Source: a virus | Strand: one strand, 5' to 3' | DNA length: 64,000 bases | Virus record (IMG/VR): IMGVR_UViG_3300042448_002155 | Span: 1 to 64,000 of that record | Shown here: piece after piece, positions 43,201 through 51,957 of the stretch | How the letters are laid out: every line of letters starts with the position of its first letter | How positions within the stretch are numbered: the stretch's first letter is position 1 | The notes under the pieces: model-generated | The model's input: the letters and a program-made list of their open reading frames with translations, nothing else | The model's database searches: none | Told to the model about the DNA's origin: nothing | Translations under genes and position numbers: made by a program

Positions 43201-46200
43201 TCTAGATGAGGCACCATTGAGGCCGACACCAGATCCCAAGTCAGTCGTAGTGTCTGGCGCGTTAAAAAAGTCAGAACCTAAAAGAATAGCCAATTCATCT
43301 ACTCCTGTGGCGTCTGATCTTCCAACTGTAGAAAGCCCAGGAATGCTGACAATAGATTCTGAGAATTTTTTGAATGGAGTAGTATTAGTTCCTCCTAATA
43401 TTTTTCTAAACTCTTCAGGAAAAGGATCGGTTGAATCAGCGTCCATGCCATAATGTCTAGTGAATATAGCTTTAACGCTATCGTATGTGTGATAGCCAAA
43501 TCTAAATTGGTCCCAGATATCGGAAGCTTGACTAAGGGTTCTTCCATTTCCGGCAATCACTGAAACATTGGGGTCATAATTTTCATCATAGAAAGATCTA
43601 GCTTCTACTGATGTGCTATCCAATACGGAATAAACTGGAGCAAAGCCTACTCGTCCACTGCCAGTTTCTTCATCTCCTGTTGTATAAAGCTCAGCGTCTA
43701 GGCGGTCCCATAGTTTACCTTTATCTAGGGCATCATAATCTAAATCTACAATTGCTTGAAAGTAGCTTGGATCATCTCCGCTTTGAAGAATGTTTCCACC
43801 GTATGCATAGTTATATGCAGTGACTTCGGAATTTGTTGCAGAGTATTCCTCTAGTGAGCTATTTTTATCGCCATCAAGCTTAAAGTAATCTCCTACGCTA
43901 GGCTGACCAAAATCTCCAGGACCAATTATTTTTGGTGAGGCGGTAAACTTATTAGCATCTCCGTTGTCGTCTATAGCGAAATTACCAAAACCAATAATAT
44001 AAGAATTTTTATCTGCGTCATTAAAAAATCTTTTTACTGGTGCTGCGCCGGACGAGACAACTCCCAATGGAGTATCGTCAGGGACAAACCCAAAAAAACA
44101 ATCAACGTCTCGAGGGAAAGTGCTTAGTCCTGTTTCGCCTTCTATTTTTTTTAGGATAGAATTTTCAAGGCCTACTCCATCATGCAGCGAGAGATTTGCC
44201 CACGCTGGCAAGGACTCCGCTAACTGGCTGCCATCTATAGTTATTTTGTCGTCTACTGTAGAAACAAAAGTGCCTAAATACCACGCAGCATCGGGGGACA
44301 CAACTGCCTCAACGTCATCGTCACCTTCTCCCCATAGGAAATAAGCTGGAGCACAAACGACTGCCCTTCCTGTTAAGGGGCTGAATACAAGTACTTTTCT
44401 TTTCTTATAATCTGCGGCGCTACCGTATAGATCTTCGAATCCATATACTTCTTTAAATCTTTCCAAAGAGGCGTCTACTGCATCGGGCTTGTATGGCCAT
44501 CTCATTGCTATGTAAAATTGCTCTTCTTCTGCGGTGGCAGGAGATCCCCACTCCTGGTAGGATATGGGCTGACTTAACTCATACTCAAAACTAAAATCAT
44601 CTTTATTTTCTTCAGTCGAAGCTTTTGCACTATTAACTAGCACAAATTCCTTGGGTCTACCTTGTGACTCGACCGATGGCAACGGCATTCTGCTGTATGT
44701 CGTTTGACCTAGACCAATTAAATCAGAGACGCTTGAATCAACTGCTGCCATAAAACTAGCAAAACCCAATGGTCTATCTAGCTCTAAGATGCCGGAACTA
44801 GGCTTTATGGTAATTCCTGTTTCATTTAAAAATTCTGCTTCCAATTGAAGAAAGTATATAAGATTAGCAGAAAGTGCAGCTCCGCCTATTGAAAAAGATT
44901 TTGAGTTAGCTTCGCTAATTCGTTCCTGTAGATTTTGTTTGCTAGACATATTTGACAATTGTGCTTCATTACTTTCACCATCTTCAAATGAGTCTACTAC
45001 TTTAGCGGCAGCGCTGACGGGGTTGAACCAGCCGAGAAAATTACCTCCAACACTATCAACAACTCTAGATAGTGTTGATGCCTGATTGCCACTAATGTCA
45101 TCTACGTAATTGCCGAATAATCCACCATCTCTAACTTCGTAAGACTTTTTGTCAAGAACTGTAGCTTCTGATATTGTATAGTACGGGTATTTAAATCTTG
45201 GGGGAATATTATCTAATTGCCTATGGTCCACACTTAGGCTTGCATAGGTCTTCTCTCCGTCAATTGGTAGGTGGAAGCCCATCTTAACCCTACCAATACT
45301 GGCAGGTAGTTGAGATAAAACAATATCATTTCCATCACTATCTTTACTAACTCTTTTCGTAGCTAACTGTGAATTAAAGTTTAGTAATTTTCCTGTTAGC
45401 CTTTCTGTGGGAGCGTATATTCCAGTGGAAGAAGCTTGATCTTTTGCAAGCGCAGCCATAACATCGCTAAGCTCTGAAGACCTTTTGAAAGCTTCATAAT
45501 CAGCCATTGAGTTTGACTGCCTATTGATATTATTCATAATCGTTTGAATATCTTCATCAGGACTTCTATGCTTTGGATAGCCCGGAAGGTCTAATTCATT
45601 AGCTTTCTTCACACTTGGGAAGCCCGTAGTGACTGGCACTACGCCAGAGGTATATAACCAATGCGGCTTTCCATAAAAAATGGTAGACCTATCTTCAAAA
45701 GGCCTAACTGCTACTATATAATTTGGTAACAGCCTTGCACATATCTGGAAAAGGTCCCATACAGTTCTCATATATGTTTGTGCGCGGAATGACACTTCAT
45801 CGAATCCACTTAAGTCATCATCGGCATTGGGTGCAATGATTCCCATTGTCCTAAATACGTTAGTGCCACCCCTTCCTCTCAGTAGACCACCTAGGGCTGC
45901 GCCTCCCGTCAGTCCTGCGACAACATTGACTCCTGGTATGGCAGCAATTCCGGCTGCGAATCCGCCCAGTAGAGCATTTTTTACGGCTCCCGCTCTCCCT
46001 TCTGCTGAAACTAACTTGTTATCTTCAACGACGGAATCTATGGTATTACTGGAAGATACTGAACCATTTTGAGCCTCTGCAATTAATCTATTCCATGATC
46101 TATCTGTGCCAGCTTCTAAATATCTTTGACCAGCTAAAGTTTTAGTATCGCTTTCCACTAGGGATGTCGCTGTTGACCAACCGTCATCTAAATCTCCGCC

Positions 46201-49200
46201 TAAGAATTGTGCAAATCCCGTTCCATTTCCAGGATAAATATTTCTTTTATATAATTCAAGATCTACCTCTGCGCAAAAGTTGGACATTAGTTGTCCCATA
46301 CTTGTCATTATGGTGCCGTCTCCAAAAAATGTACTGACGGGATTTCTTTGGAATATATTTGTTGATAATTTAAATGTTGCTGCATTAGCTGCTCCGCCCA
46401 AATCGCCTTGTCCCGCATTGGAGTAGGCATTGGAAACAACATTTCTCAGTCCATCGGCTCTTTGTTTTTCAACTTCGTTAATTGGTTCATATAGCATTGT
46501 GCCGAAGTGTCTAATTCCAAAACGATTTTCGGAAAATATAGTTCCATTTGTCGCTCTAGCTAAAGCCTCTCTTGTTCTGGATGCGCCCATACTCAAAAGT
46601 CTAACCATTAAATCTCTTGGTTCAGAAAGATACATTCCAGTATCTACTCCACCATCAATTTTTCCAGAGTCACCTTTTTTATTTGTTGAGTTAACAACAG
46701 CGCCAAGTTCAATTGCGTCAGATTGGGCAGTAACAGTAACTATCTCTCCCTCTTCAACGTTGGTTATGACTCCGTTAAACAAAGTTTGCAAGGAATTTGG
46801 ATTTGATCCATAGCCTCCCCTGAGGTGAACTCTAACTCCTGGCTTTAATCTTATATTATTAATATCAACTACGTAGTCATTTCTCATTCCTGAGACAATA
46901 TTTTTAGCTATATTTAAAGTTCGGTCCAAGATAGCACTAATTCCGTCTATAGAGTTCAAGGGATCGCTATTAAAATCGTCATTTCGCGCATTAAATATAT
47001 CTGTAGATGGGCGTGTTGTTAGCTTTGAGTACATATTCGAAACTCTTAGTATTAGCGTATCTCCTAGTAAATCTTCAGATGATACAACTGAAAAATCTAT
47101 AACAGATTGAAGACCATAGAAATTATCAAACAGTTTGACTCCTGCGAACATTCCCCCTTCGTCTATTAGCCATAGCATGTAGGTCGGAAATGCTCTAAGC
47201 ATGCGCCCTGATATATCCCTGTACTGAACATCATTTAACATCTTTTCCATATGATTATTAAATGAGCCGTCGTAAGCTTTTTGATATTCGGACAATGGCT
47301 GAGCTCCACTAATTCCAGTCAAAGATTTATCACAACCAACGTCTGGAGTTTGCATGTCTTTCGTGTAATTGCTTTCAATTTTTTTTGCGCCATCAGATTC
47401 AATTGTAACATTAGTTCCATCTGCAGTAAGATAAAATCTTCCATTATCTTTATTTATATATCCGAAATGGGACCCCAAAGCGGTATACATAATTGCAGGT
47501 AGCTCGCTAGGATCATCTACCTCTGGATTGCCCAGTGGCATCAAATATATCATTTTATGAAATTCAACTTCGTCTGGATCAAAACTGACAAATTCCTCTT
47601 CGGCCAGTTTGCTGGTCGCTAATATAGTTTTGATCATATTTTCTGTTTCCCCGTTTGTCACTCCCACATTTCCTATGAGAAATGGTGATCCATTAATTTC
47701 TTCGAAAAGTGGGTCCCCTTCAGAGGATTGCGAAGCTAAAAATATAAAATCAGTTAATAAAGTATTTTTTGAAACGTCAGCGTTTGCTTCGTTGATTACT
47801 TCTTGAAAGATAGAAACAAAATTATGTGGACTAATTCCAGATTGATTTACGTAGTCTATTATTTCGTTAATTAAATCTTCATTGGTCTGTACCCTTGCAT
47901 CTACTGCAGCTGCGTTAGCTACGTTAGTTGTTGAATATCTTCTAAGAAAATTTCTAATTGTATATTTTACAGATTCTTTTTTTTGTGCTATTTCATTATC
48001 TGATCCCTGGAAGAAACCATCAGAGCTATCAAAAGTGAAATTTTTAGTTAAATCTATCTGAGTAGTGGTATTATTTATGATATCGCGATCAAACATTTCA
48101 AAACTTCTAAAATAGAAATCTGGATCTAGATTGCCAACAATATCTCCTTCCTTATTTTTGACGCCCAATGGAAGGTCTGGATAGGCATTGAATGATCCCC
48201 ATAGCTGCTTGATTCTTAGGAAGGGGTTTCTCTTTGTGCCAAAATGCTCAATTAATTCTGTCTGTTGCTTTGAGGATATTTTTTCTCTTTGTTGTTGGAA
48301 TATGTCAAAGTCTACCAAGCTCAACTGCACTGCATAAACGTGAGGAAAGTTAGGTATGGTGTCAACCTTATAGTTAAGGGGAAGAACATATTTAATTCCG
48401 CATAAAGCTGTTATGATATTTTTTATTCCCAAAAATCCTATAACACCAGTAGAATGCTCAAGCCTAGCTAACGCATTAGTGTGATCAAATACTGATCTAA
48501 TTTTTAATAATTCTTTTTCGCCAAAAACAGTCATCGATACATTAATATAGCTGTCTTTTCCTCCAATGTACTGATAACTTGGTTCGTCTTGCATTTGGAT
48601 CTGTAGCTTTGCTAGATTATTCCCCATTGATATACTAACGCCATTTACTATGGCGGTCTTTGGGTCAAGATCTACTCGATTCATTGGAACTTCCCACTCA
48701 TTGAAGTGGTAGTCTCCATCTTTTAATCTTGTTGCTTCCATCATATTTTTGATGAAGCCGTCAGTAAAAAATCTTTCATACATATTGACTTGAAAGGCTT
48801 CAGTAACTTGCTGTGCAATTTTTGCTCTATCTGGCTCTACTCCAGCGCTTTTAGTCTGTCTGACAAATTCCTCATCAATAAGTTTTTCTAAAATAGTTCC
48901 AGACGAACTAGCTTTAAGGTGAAGGTCTTTTTTGATATTGTTCAAACTGCCCTGAACTAATACTCCATTTATAAAGTATGACTCTGCCGTACTTTCATAC
49001 TGTGTAAAATAACCATTTACCCCGCGAAGCTCTATCTTTTCTTGATAATCTAAGAACCACCTTTTTTGTTCATTATCTAATCTTGTATCGTTATTGGATA
49101 TAAAGGATTGCGCTAGGTAAAGGTAAACTTTTTTATATTCATCAGTAGTCGAGATGCCAGCTGTCAGAATATCAATTGCTTGTCTAACCATATTCTTAAC

Positions 49201-51492
49201 AGATTTTGGAAAGTTTGATTCGGTAGCCATTGAATCAATATCTTTAATATCTTTTATTAAAGGAGTCTCTAAAGTTCTTTCTATCCCAAATGAATTAAGA
49301 AGTTTATCCCATAGCCCAGAAGCTGTATCGTTTAATATTTTTTCTTGTTCACTTCTAAAGGAAGTGTTGTCTGGTAAGAATATTTTTGTCTGTGTCTCAG
49401 CCGGAGTAAATAAAGTTATATTACTTCCGTCTCTCCATTGAGTAATTATGTTAGTCTCTAAAACGTCATTTTCAAAAGAATTTTTTCTTTCGATTTCAAA
49501 ATCTTCCCGCTGTTCCATCAAAGTAGATACGTCTACGCCTATATGTGTTCCATAGTCAATCACATCCACATTGGCCGTGTCGGAAACCTTACTGTCAGAC
49601 GTCTTCAATAAGAAGCTTTCGTTAACATATCTGTGCATTTCTCCAGCGGCTTTGCCCATATACTGACGATACTTACCCCAGTGTATTGCCTGATTAAAAT
49701 CTTTTAGCATCGGTAAGAATGGCTTGTGATTAAAGTGCACCATTTCCAAATCAATAACTAGAGCGAATGGATAATTTGGAACTGTTGATACTGACATATT
49801 AGAAAGTCCAACGGCAGTGATTCCATGTATTGAGTTAAGGTATTGATTCTTTACTGGTAGTATTGGCGAATATTTAAATGCTGCGACTAGACCTCTAAGG
49901 GAAGAAAGAAATTTATCTATTTTCTCTTCGTCATGTCCACCTTTTTTGAAGTCAATCTTAAAGCTTTCGTCTAGATTTATTGACGCTGCGTCATCTATGG
50001 ATAAGCCCCATATCTCTTCATAGTTAGGAAAGAAGAGCCGCATAGAAATAATGGTTTCTTTGTAACCTGCGTTAAACTTAGGAGTATTTTTTTGTCTAAT
50101 GGCTCCACCAGTTAATGATCCTGTTTTGTAATTAGAATTAACACTAATTGAAATCGGAGGAACGTAGAAGTTTGCTGCACCCAATCGAAGATGGAACATG
50201 TCTGGTTTTCTAGGTGGAATGTTTTCTCTAAAGGGAAAATCTTCAATTGCCTTTTTAATTTGTTGTGCGGTATTTTTTATCTGAAAAGCCAAGGTAAATA
50301 TTGGCCTATTATCTTTGGTGACTCCAAAAGCTCTTTCCAATGATATAATTGCATCAGCCTCATTGTTTAGCGTGTCTTCTGCTCCACCGCCTTGACCATT
50401 ATTGGAATAGTCCCCGACTACTGCTAGAGCATCAAAGACAAAGGTAACTAGGCTCGGAAAATAATAATTAATTATTGAAAATGATATTGGATCTCTTTGA
50501 AGGTTGTAAACTACTTCACTCAATATTGTTAACCACGGCGTATCTATTGCCGGATCAATATATTCATCCATTGATGTTTTAGCTGTTGCAACACTCTGCA
50601 GTCTTTTTTTTGCAAAGTTGCTAATTTCGTACGCGAATGACGCTAGGTACAGAAGTCCACTAGACTCTAGCTTAGCATAAACTGATTTAGAAGATGCCTC
50701 ATCCAAGCTTGAGGCAAGAGAGTTTAAGGAAAATACCCTACTAGTCGTCCCTTGAGCGTTGGCATCTGACACATAATCTTGACCTCTAGTCTCAGTAAAG
50801 TATCTACCTATTACTCCATTGATATCATTAGTCTCATTTACTGGATCGCTCCCGTATACATTATGTAAAAATATTTTAAATTCCGCTAAATATTCTAAGG
50901 TCAATTCGCCTTCAGTGTTGCCATCACTTAGTTCTTCATCTTTTTCTGATGTATTTATTTTTTCCGTTTGCTCAAGAGCAGCTAATTCCTCATCAGTTAT
51001 TCCGTCTTCACCTATATAACTTTTCCAGATATTAAGCCTGTCAAGAATAATTGACTTAGCTGTTTGCATTGTGATTTTTTTTGGAGAATTGTTAGGTAAG
51101 TAGGCGTAAAAAAACCAACTTAATGCTTCAGATAGTGTTGGAACATTTATGGTAGCATACCCGAAATTAACTGCCCATGTCTGAAATGTTTCAAGTACAA
51201 ATTCTAAATTTGAATCTTTATCTAAAACTTCGCAGTTTGCCAAACGAAGTATTGACAAATAGGCGTACTGGTCGCCTGTGCTTTTGAAGTCATCATCAAT
51301 TGCATAAATAAGGGCTTTTCCAGCTTGATTGTTATCGTAACCAATTATATCCGGATAATATCCTGGCAAAATTAAGAACGCGTACATATCGTTTTCATCG
51401 AAGCCCGTAATATCTTCAATTATTGAATTAATACGATCTTCATCTTCAGATAGATACTTTAAAAGATCTTTTGCTATTGGATTAATTGCCAT
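40228..51492 (-). CDS. Giant baseplate hub-like protein (3754 aa)
   Basis: A single intact reading frame with AGGAAAG before the ATG. Recognisable parts in order: a duplicated hub-type domain (about 429-588 and 934-1065, each with a PNYPFAL/PNFPHVY strand and a (V/M)-H/D-F ending); an OB-like segment KPGVRVHLRGG...FNGVITNVEEGEIVTVTAQSD near 1545-1600 as in gp27/late-control-D hubs; a Gly/Ala-rich hydrophobic stretch near 1870; a second D-like segment (GNPDIRPHDLVYLSDVYNRMYGIFEVEQVVHHF) near 3150-3200; and an SNase-like fold near 3450-3600. It is about ten times the usual hub length. It probably forms the central hub or an internal tail scaffold. A tape-measure role cannot be excluded. Confidence 0.7.
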   Translation of the reverse strand: MAINPIAKDLLKYLSEDEDRINSIIEDITGFDENDMYAFLILPGYYPDIIGYDNNQAGKALIYAIDDDFKSTGDQYAYLSILRLANCEVLDKDSNLEFVLETFQTWAVNFGYATINVPTLSEALSWFFYAYLPNNSPKKITMQTAKSIILDRLNIWKSYIGEDGITDEELAALEQTEKINTSEKDEELSDGNTEGELTLEYLAEFKIFLHNVYGSDPVNETNDINGVIGRYFTETRGQDYVSDANAQGTTSRVFSLNSLASSLDEASSKSVYAKLESSGLLYLASFAYEISNFAKKRLQSVATAKTSMDEYIDPAIDTPWLTILSEVVYNLQRDPISFSIINYYFPSLVTFVFDALAVVGDYSNNGQGGGAEDTLNNEADAIISLERAFGVTKDNRPIFTLAFQIKNTAQQIKKAIEDFPFRENIPPRKPDMFHLRLGAANFYVPPISISVNSNYKTGSLTGGAIRQKNTPKFNAGYKETIISMRLFFPNYEEIWGLSIDDAASINLDESFKIDFKKGGHDEEKIDKFLSSLRGLVAAFKYSPILPVKNQYLNSIHGITAVGLSNMSVSTVPNYPFALVIDLEMVHFNHKPFLPMLKDFNQAIHWGKYRQYMGKAAGEMHRYVNESFLLKTSDSKVSDTANVDVIDYGTHIGVDVSTLMEQREDFEIERKNSFENDVLETNIITQWRDGSNITLFTPAETQTKIFLPDNTSFRSEQEKILNDTASGLWDKLLNSFGIERTLETPLIKDIKDIDSMATESNFPKSVKNMVRQAIDILTAGISTTDEYKKVYLYLAQSFISNNDTRLDNEQKRWFLDYQEKIELRGVNGYFTQYESTAESYFINGVLVQGSLNNIKKDLHLKASSSGTILEKLIDEEFVRQTKSAGVEPDRAKIAQQVTEAFQVNMYERFFTDGFIKNMMEATRLKDGDYHFNEWEVPMNRVDLDPKTAIVNGVSISMGNNLAKLQIQMQDEPSYQYIGGKDSYINVSMTVFGEKELLKIRSVFDHTNALARLEHSTGVIGFLGIKNIITALCGIKYVLPLNYKVDTIPNFPHVYAVQLSLVDFDIFQQQREKISSKQQTELIEHFGTKRNPFLRIKQLWGSFNAYPDLPLGVKNKEGDIVGNLDPDFYFRSFEMFDRDIINNTTTQIDLTKNFTFDSSDGFFQGSDNEIAQKKESVKYTIRNFLRRYSTTNVANAAAVDARVQTNEDLINEIIDYVNQSGISPHNFVSIFQEVINEANADVSKNTLLTDFIFLASQSSEGDPLFEEINGSPFLIGNVGVTNGETENMIKTILATSKLAEEEFVSFDPDEVEFHKMIYLMPLGNPEVDDPSELPAIMYTALGSHFGYINKDNGRFYLTADGTNVTIESDGAKKIESNYTKDMQTPDVGCDKSLTGISGAQPLSEYQKAYDGSFNNHMEKMLNDVQYRDISGRMLRAFPTYMLWLIDEGGMFAGVKLFDNFYGLQSVIDFSVVSSEDLLGDTLILRVSNMYSKLTTRPSTDIFNARNDDFNSDPLNSIDGISAILDRTLNIAKNIVSGMRNDYVVDINNIRLKPGVRVHLRGGYGSNPNSLQTLFNGVITNVEEGEIVTVTAQSDAIELGAVVNSTNKKGDSGKIDGGVDTGMYLSEPRDLMVRLLSMGASRTREALARATNGTIFSENRFGIRHFGTMLYEPINEVEKQRADGLRNVVSNAYSNAGQGDLGGAANAATFKLSTNIFQRNPVSTFFGDGTIMTSMGQLMSNFCAEVDLELYKRNIYPGNGTGFAQFLGGDLDDGWSTATSLVESDTKTLAGQRYLEAGTDRSWNRLIAEAQNGSVSSSNTIDSVVEDNKLVSAEGRAGAVKNALLGGFAAGIAAIPGVNVVAGLTGGAALGGLLRGRGGTNVFRTMGIIAPNADDDLSGFDEVSFRAQTYMRTVWDLFQICARLLPNYIVAVRPFEDRSTIFYGKPHWLYTSGVVPVTTGFPSVKKANELDLPGYPKHRSPDEDIQTIMNNINRQSNSMADYEAFKRSSELSDVMAALAKDQASSTGIYAPTERLTGKLLNFNSQLATKRVSKDSDGNDIVLSQLPASIGRVKMGFHLPIDGEKTYASLSVDHRQLDNIPPRFKYPYYTISEATVLDKKSYEVRDGGLFGNYVDDISGNQASTLSRVVDSVGGNFLGWFNPVSAAAKVVDSFEDGESNEAQLSNMSSKQNLQERISEANSKSFSIGGAALSANLIYFLQLEAEFLNETGITIKPSSGILELDRPLGFASFMAAVDSSVSDLIGLGQTTYSRMPLPSVESQGRPKEFVLVNSAKASTEENKDDFSFEYELSQPISYQEWGSPATAEEEQFYIAMRWPYKPDAVDASLERFKEVYGFEDLYGSAADYKKRKVLVFSPLTGRAVVCAPAYFLWGEGDDDVEAVVSPDAAWYLGTFVSTVDDKITIDGSQLAESLPAWANLSLHDGVGLENSILKKIEGETGLSTFPRDVDCFFGFVPDDTPLGVVSSGAAPVKRFFNDADKNSYIIGFGNFAIDDNGDANKFTASPKIIGPGDFGQPSVGDYFKLDGDKNSSLEEYSATNSEVTAYNYAYGGNILQSGDDPSYFQAIVDLDYDALDKGKLWDRLDAELYTTGDEETGSGRVGFAPVYSVLDSTSVEARSFYDENYDPNVSVIAGNGRTLSQASDIWDQFRFGYHTYDSVKAIFTRHYGMDADSTDPFPEEFRKILGGTNTTPFKKFSESIVSIPGLSTVGRSDATGVDELAILLGSDFFNAPDTTTDLGSGVGLNGASSRIEAVEFIRKNYIDYESKGIRGDAGIIQYFNSVITRSLDGIRSNFFESQVINNALSISIENKDDPAAAIKLAEVINTPKQLFLLMVGLFRQKLWSTGYGRAWLVLRPDRKRGFITPGGGGEDGQWSFKPVDKVFEAFISPYSQYAKNNDKFLKLLVSTKGEGSNSSTFIGGLDEDIGDFYSENIGPILGAIGDGLSSLLGMFKLSMMQMGYALSEVGNFSKQAHILNKVLNDSIYYSLGRPGTLLRAVDNPFTREYGEPVIEIRQPFQRIHYLSSFSHIISNQIQENLNNVSTVITAVSDGKNPVTVALDKGAPSERQTETTVETGLYYDNMVGSGFLGVLHPFMHPLESFRGYAKTLQGTPDELSARRVALSHLKESIKDIYGGELTLIGNPDIRPHDLVYLSDVYNRMYGIFEVEQVVHHFTSEMGYITTVTPNALVTVNDPSRWFMSSWLHSWLSMQNMRNDTRFYMDNIMASNTGINMGGNISIDALADSLSTQMIGGVQYTHGSSALMKDIMANQTALSLPDKALQEIESKGQGKASGADTIMQVVGASVARAVPIVGQLAWRGWTWLRDNVLDQHGCYVQYLNKNGQPMDAGLSYNQGMVVGRYHTKALLPGILGARTKVKTADGNTFIRSDDLLKSLGWQETEIKDLVRYTDYENALTHARVLSLSGLGPEKANLQTSLFKVIATVTKFNDGDTFDVEDVISGATFTVRFDGINTGETSPMKVGSIPDEPGADGTTITPISTPGGRAMLYTEAKLKNRVFVLRIKVTNKADTNVIFEAQFEPGATENRLENYTKDVFDRILGTVWYYQPESMINQIKDFVNQCFMLNRGKTIVTTDIDNPVTKEFFGKDFPGLGSIYKESPIFIKRSNIFDKIKSLDIQYAPPLSLSISALDDYGIPEQEFNRFYNDLVCFKVLEATYNKVDEWPTIFWDEYYEDGHPVSLNWELVANNLATVYTKQLLVESQSVISAEESALIPKQVTLNPGT

Positions 51493-51501
51493 TGCGCTTT
51501 C

Positions 51502-51951
51502 CTATTTAAACATCATATTGTTACGAATAATAGTTCTAAGTCTATCACTTGAAGAATCTTTCATAGTAATAGAACTATAGTTATCTATTATACTAGACTT
51601 TGTTTCTCTTTTGAATGAATCTAGAGTAAAACTTTGTTTTTTTGTTTGCAGGTCTTTATTGTATCTGGCTTGCTGATGTCTTTTTCCGCTATATCCACTG
51701 CCATTCATCTGGATATGCGTACTTGGAGCATTGTCTAGCCCCTCTTTGGAGTACTTGATTTTGTCAGATTTTCCTGATGACTCCATTTTTTGGCGCGATT
51801 CACCAACAACATTTTGCGATGGAGTTTTGCTTGAGACTATCTTTGCTGCGTACTTACTTGCCGTTAAGGATCTATGAGACGTATCTTTGGGTTGTTTAGC
51901 AGCAGCACTTAATGCTTTATTTTGGTCCTTGACATTTAAAATCATATACAT
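51502..51951 (-). CDS. Small Lys/Ser-rich protein
   Basis: 149 aa (start 51951, or 51945 at a second ATG two codons later). It is basic and rich in Ser, Lys, Gln and Asn, with low-complexity content (KALSAAAKQPKDTSHRSLTA, KRHQQARYNKDLQTKKQS), probably disordered in the middle. The C-terminus, SSDRLRTIIRNNMMFK, is helical. It lies between two giant virion genes with gaps under 10 bases. It may be a small virion, scaffold-like or chaperone protein. No family is recognised. Confidence 0.6.
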   Translation of the reverse strand: MYMILNVKDQNKALSAAAKQPKDTSHRSLTASKYAAKIVSSKTPSQNVVGESRQKMESSGKSDKIKYSKEGLDNAPSTHIQMNGSGYSGKRHQQARYNKDLQTKKQSFTLDSFKRETKSSIIDNYSSITMKDSSSDRLRTIIRNNMMFK

Positions 51952-51957
51952 TTAACC

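Noticed and set aside
43217-44344. Plus-strand open frames opposite the giant genes (for example 43217-43453, 44120-44344, 61075-61689, 57451-57948).
   Set aside because: They are antisense to long minus-strand coding frames, have no consistent ribosome sites and no domain pattern, and the whole window otherwise is minus-strand.
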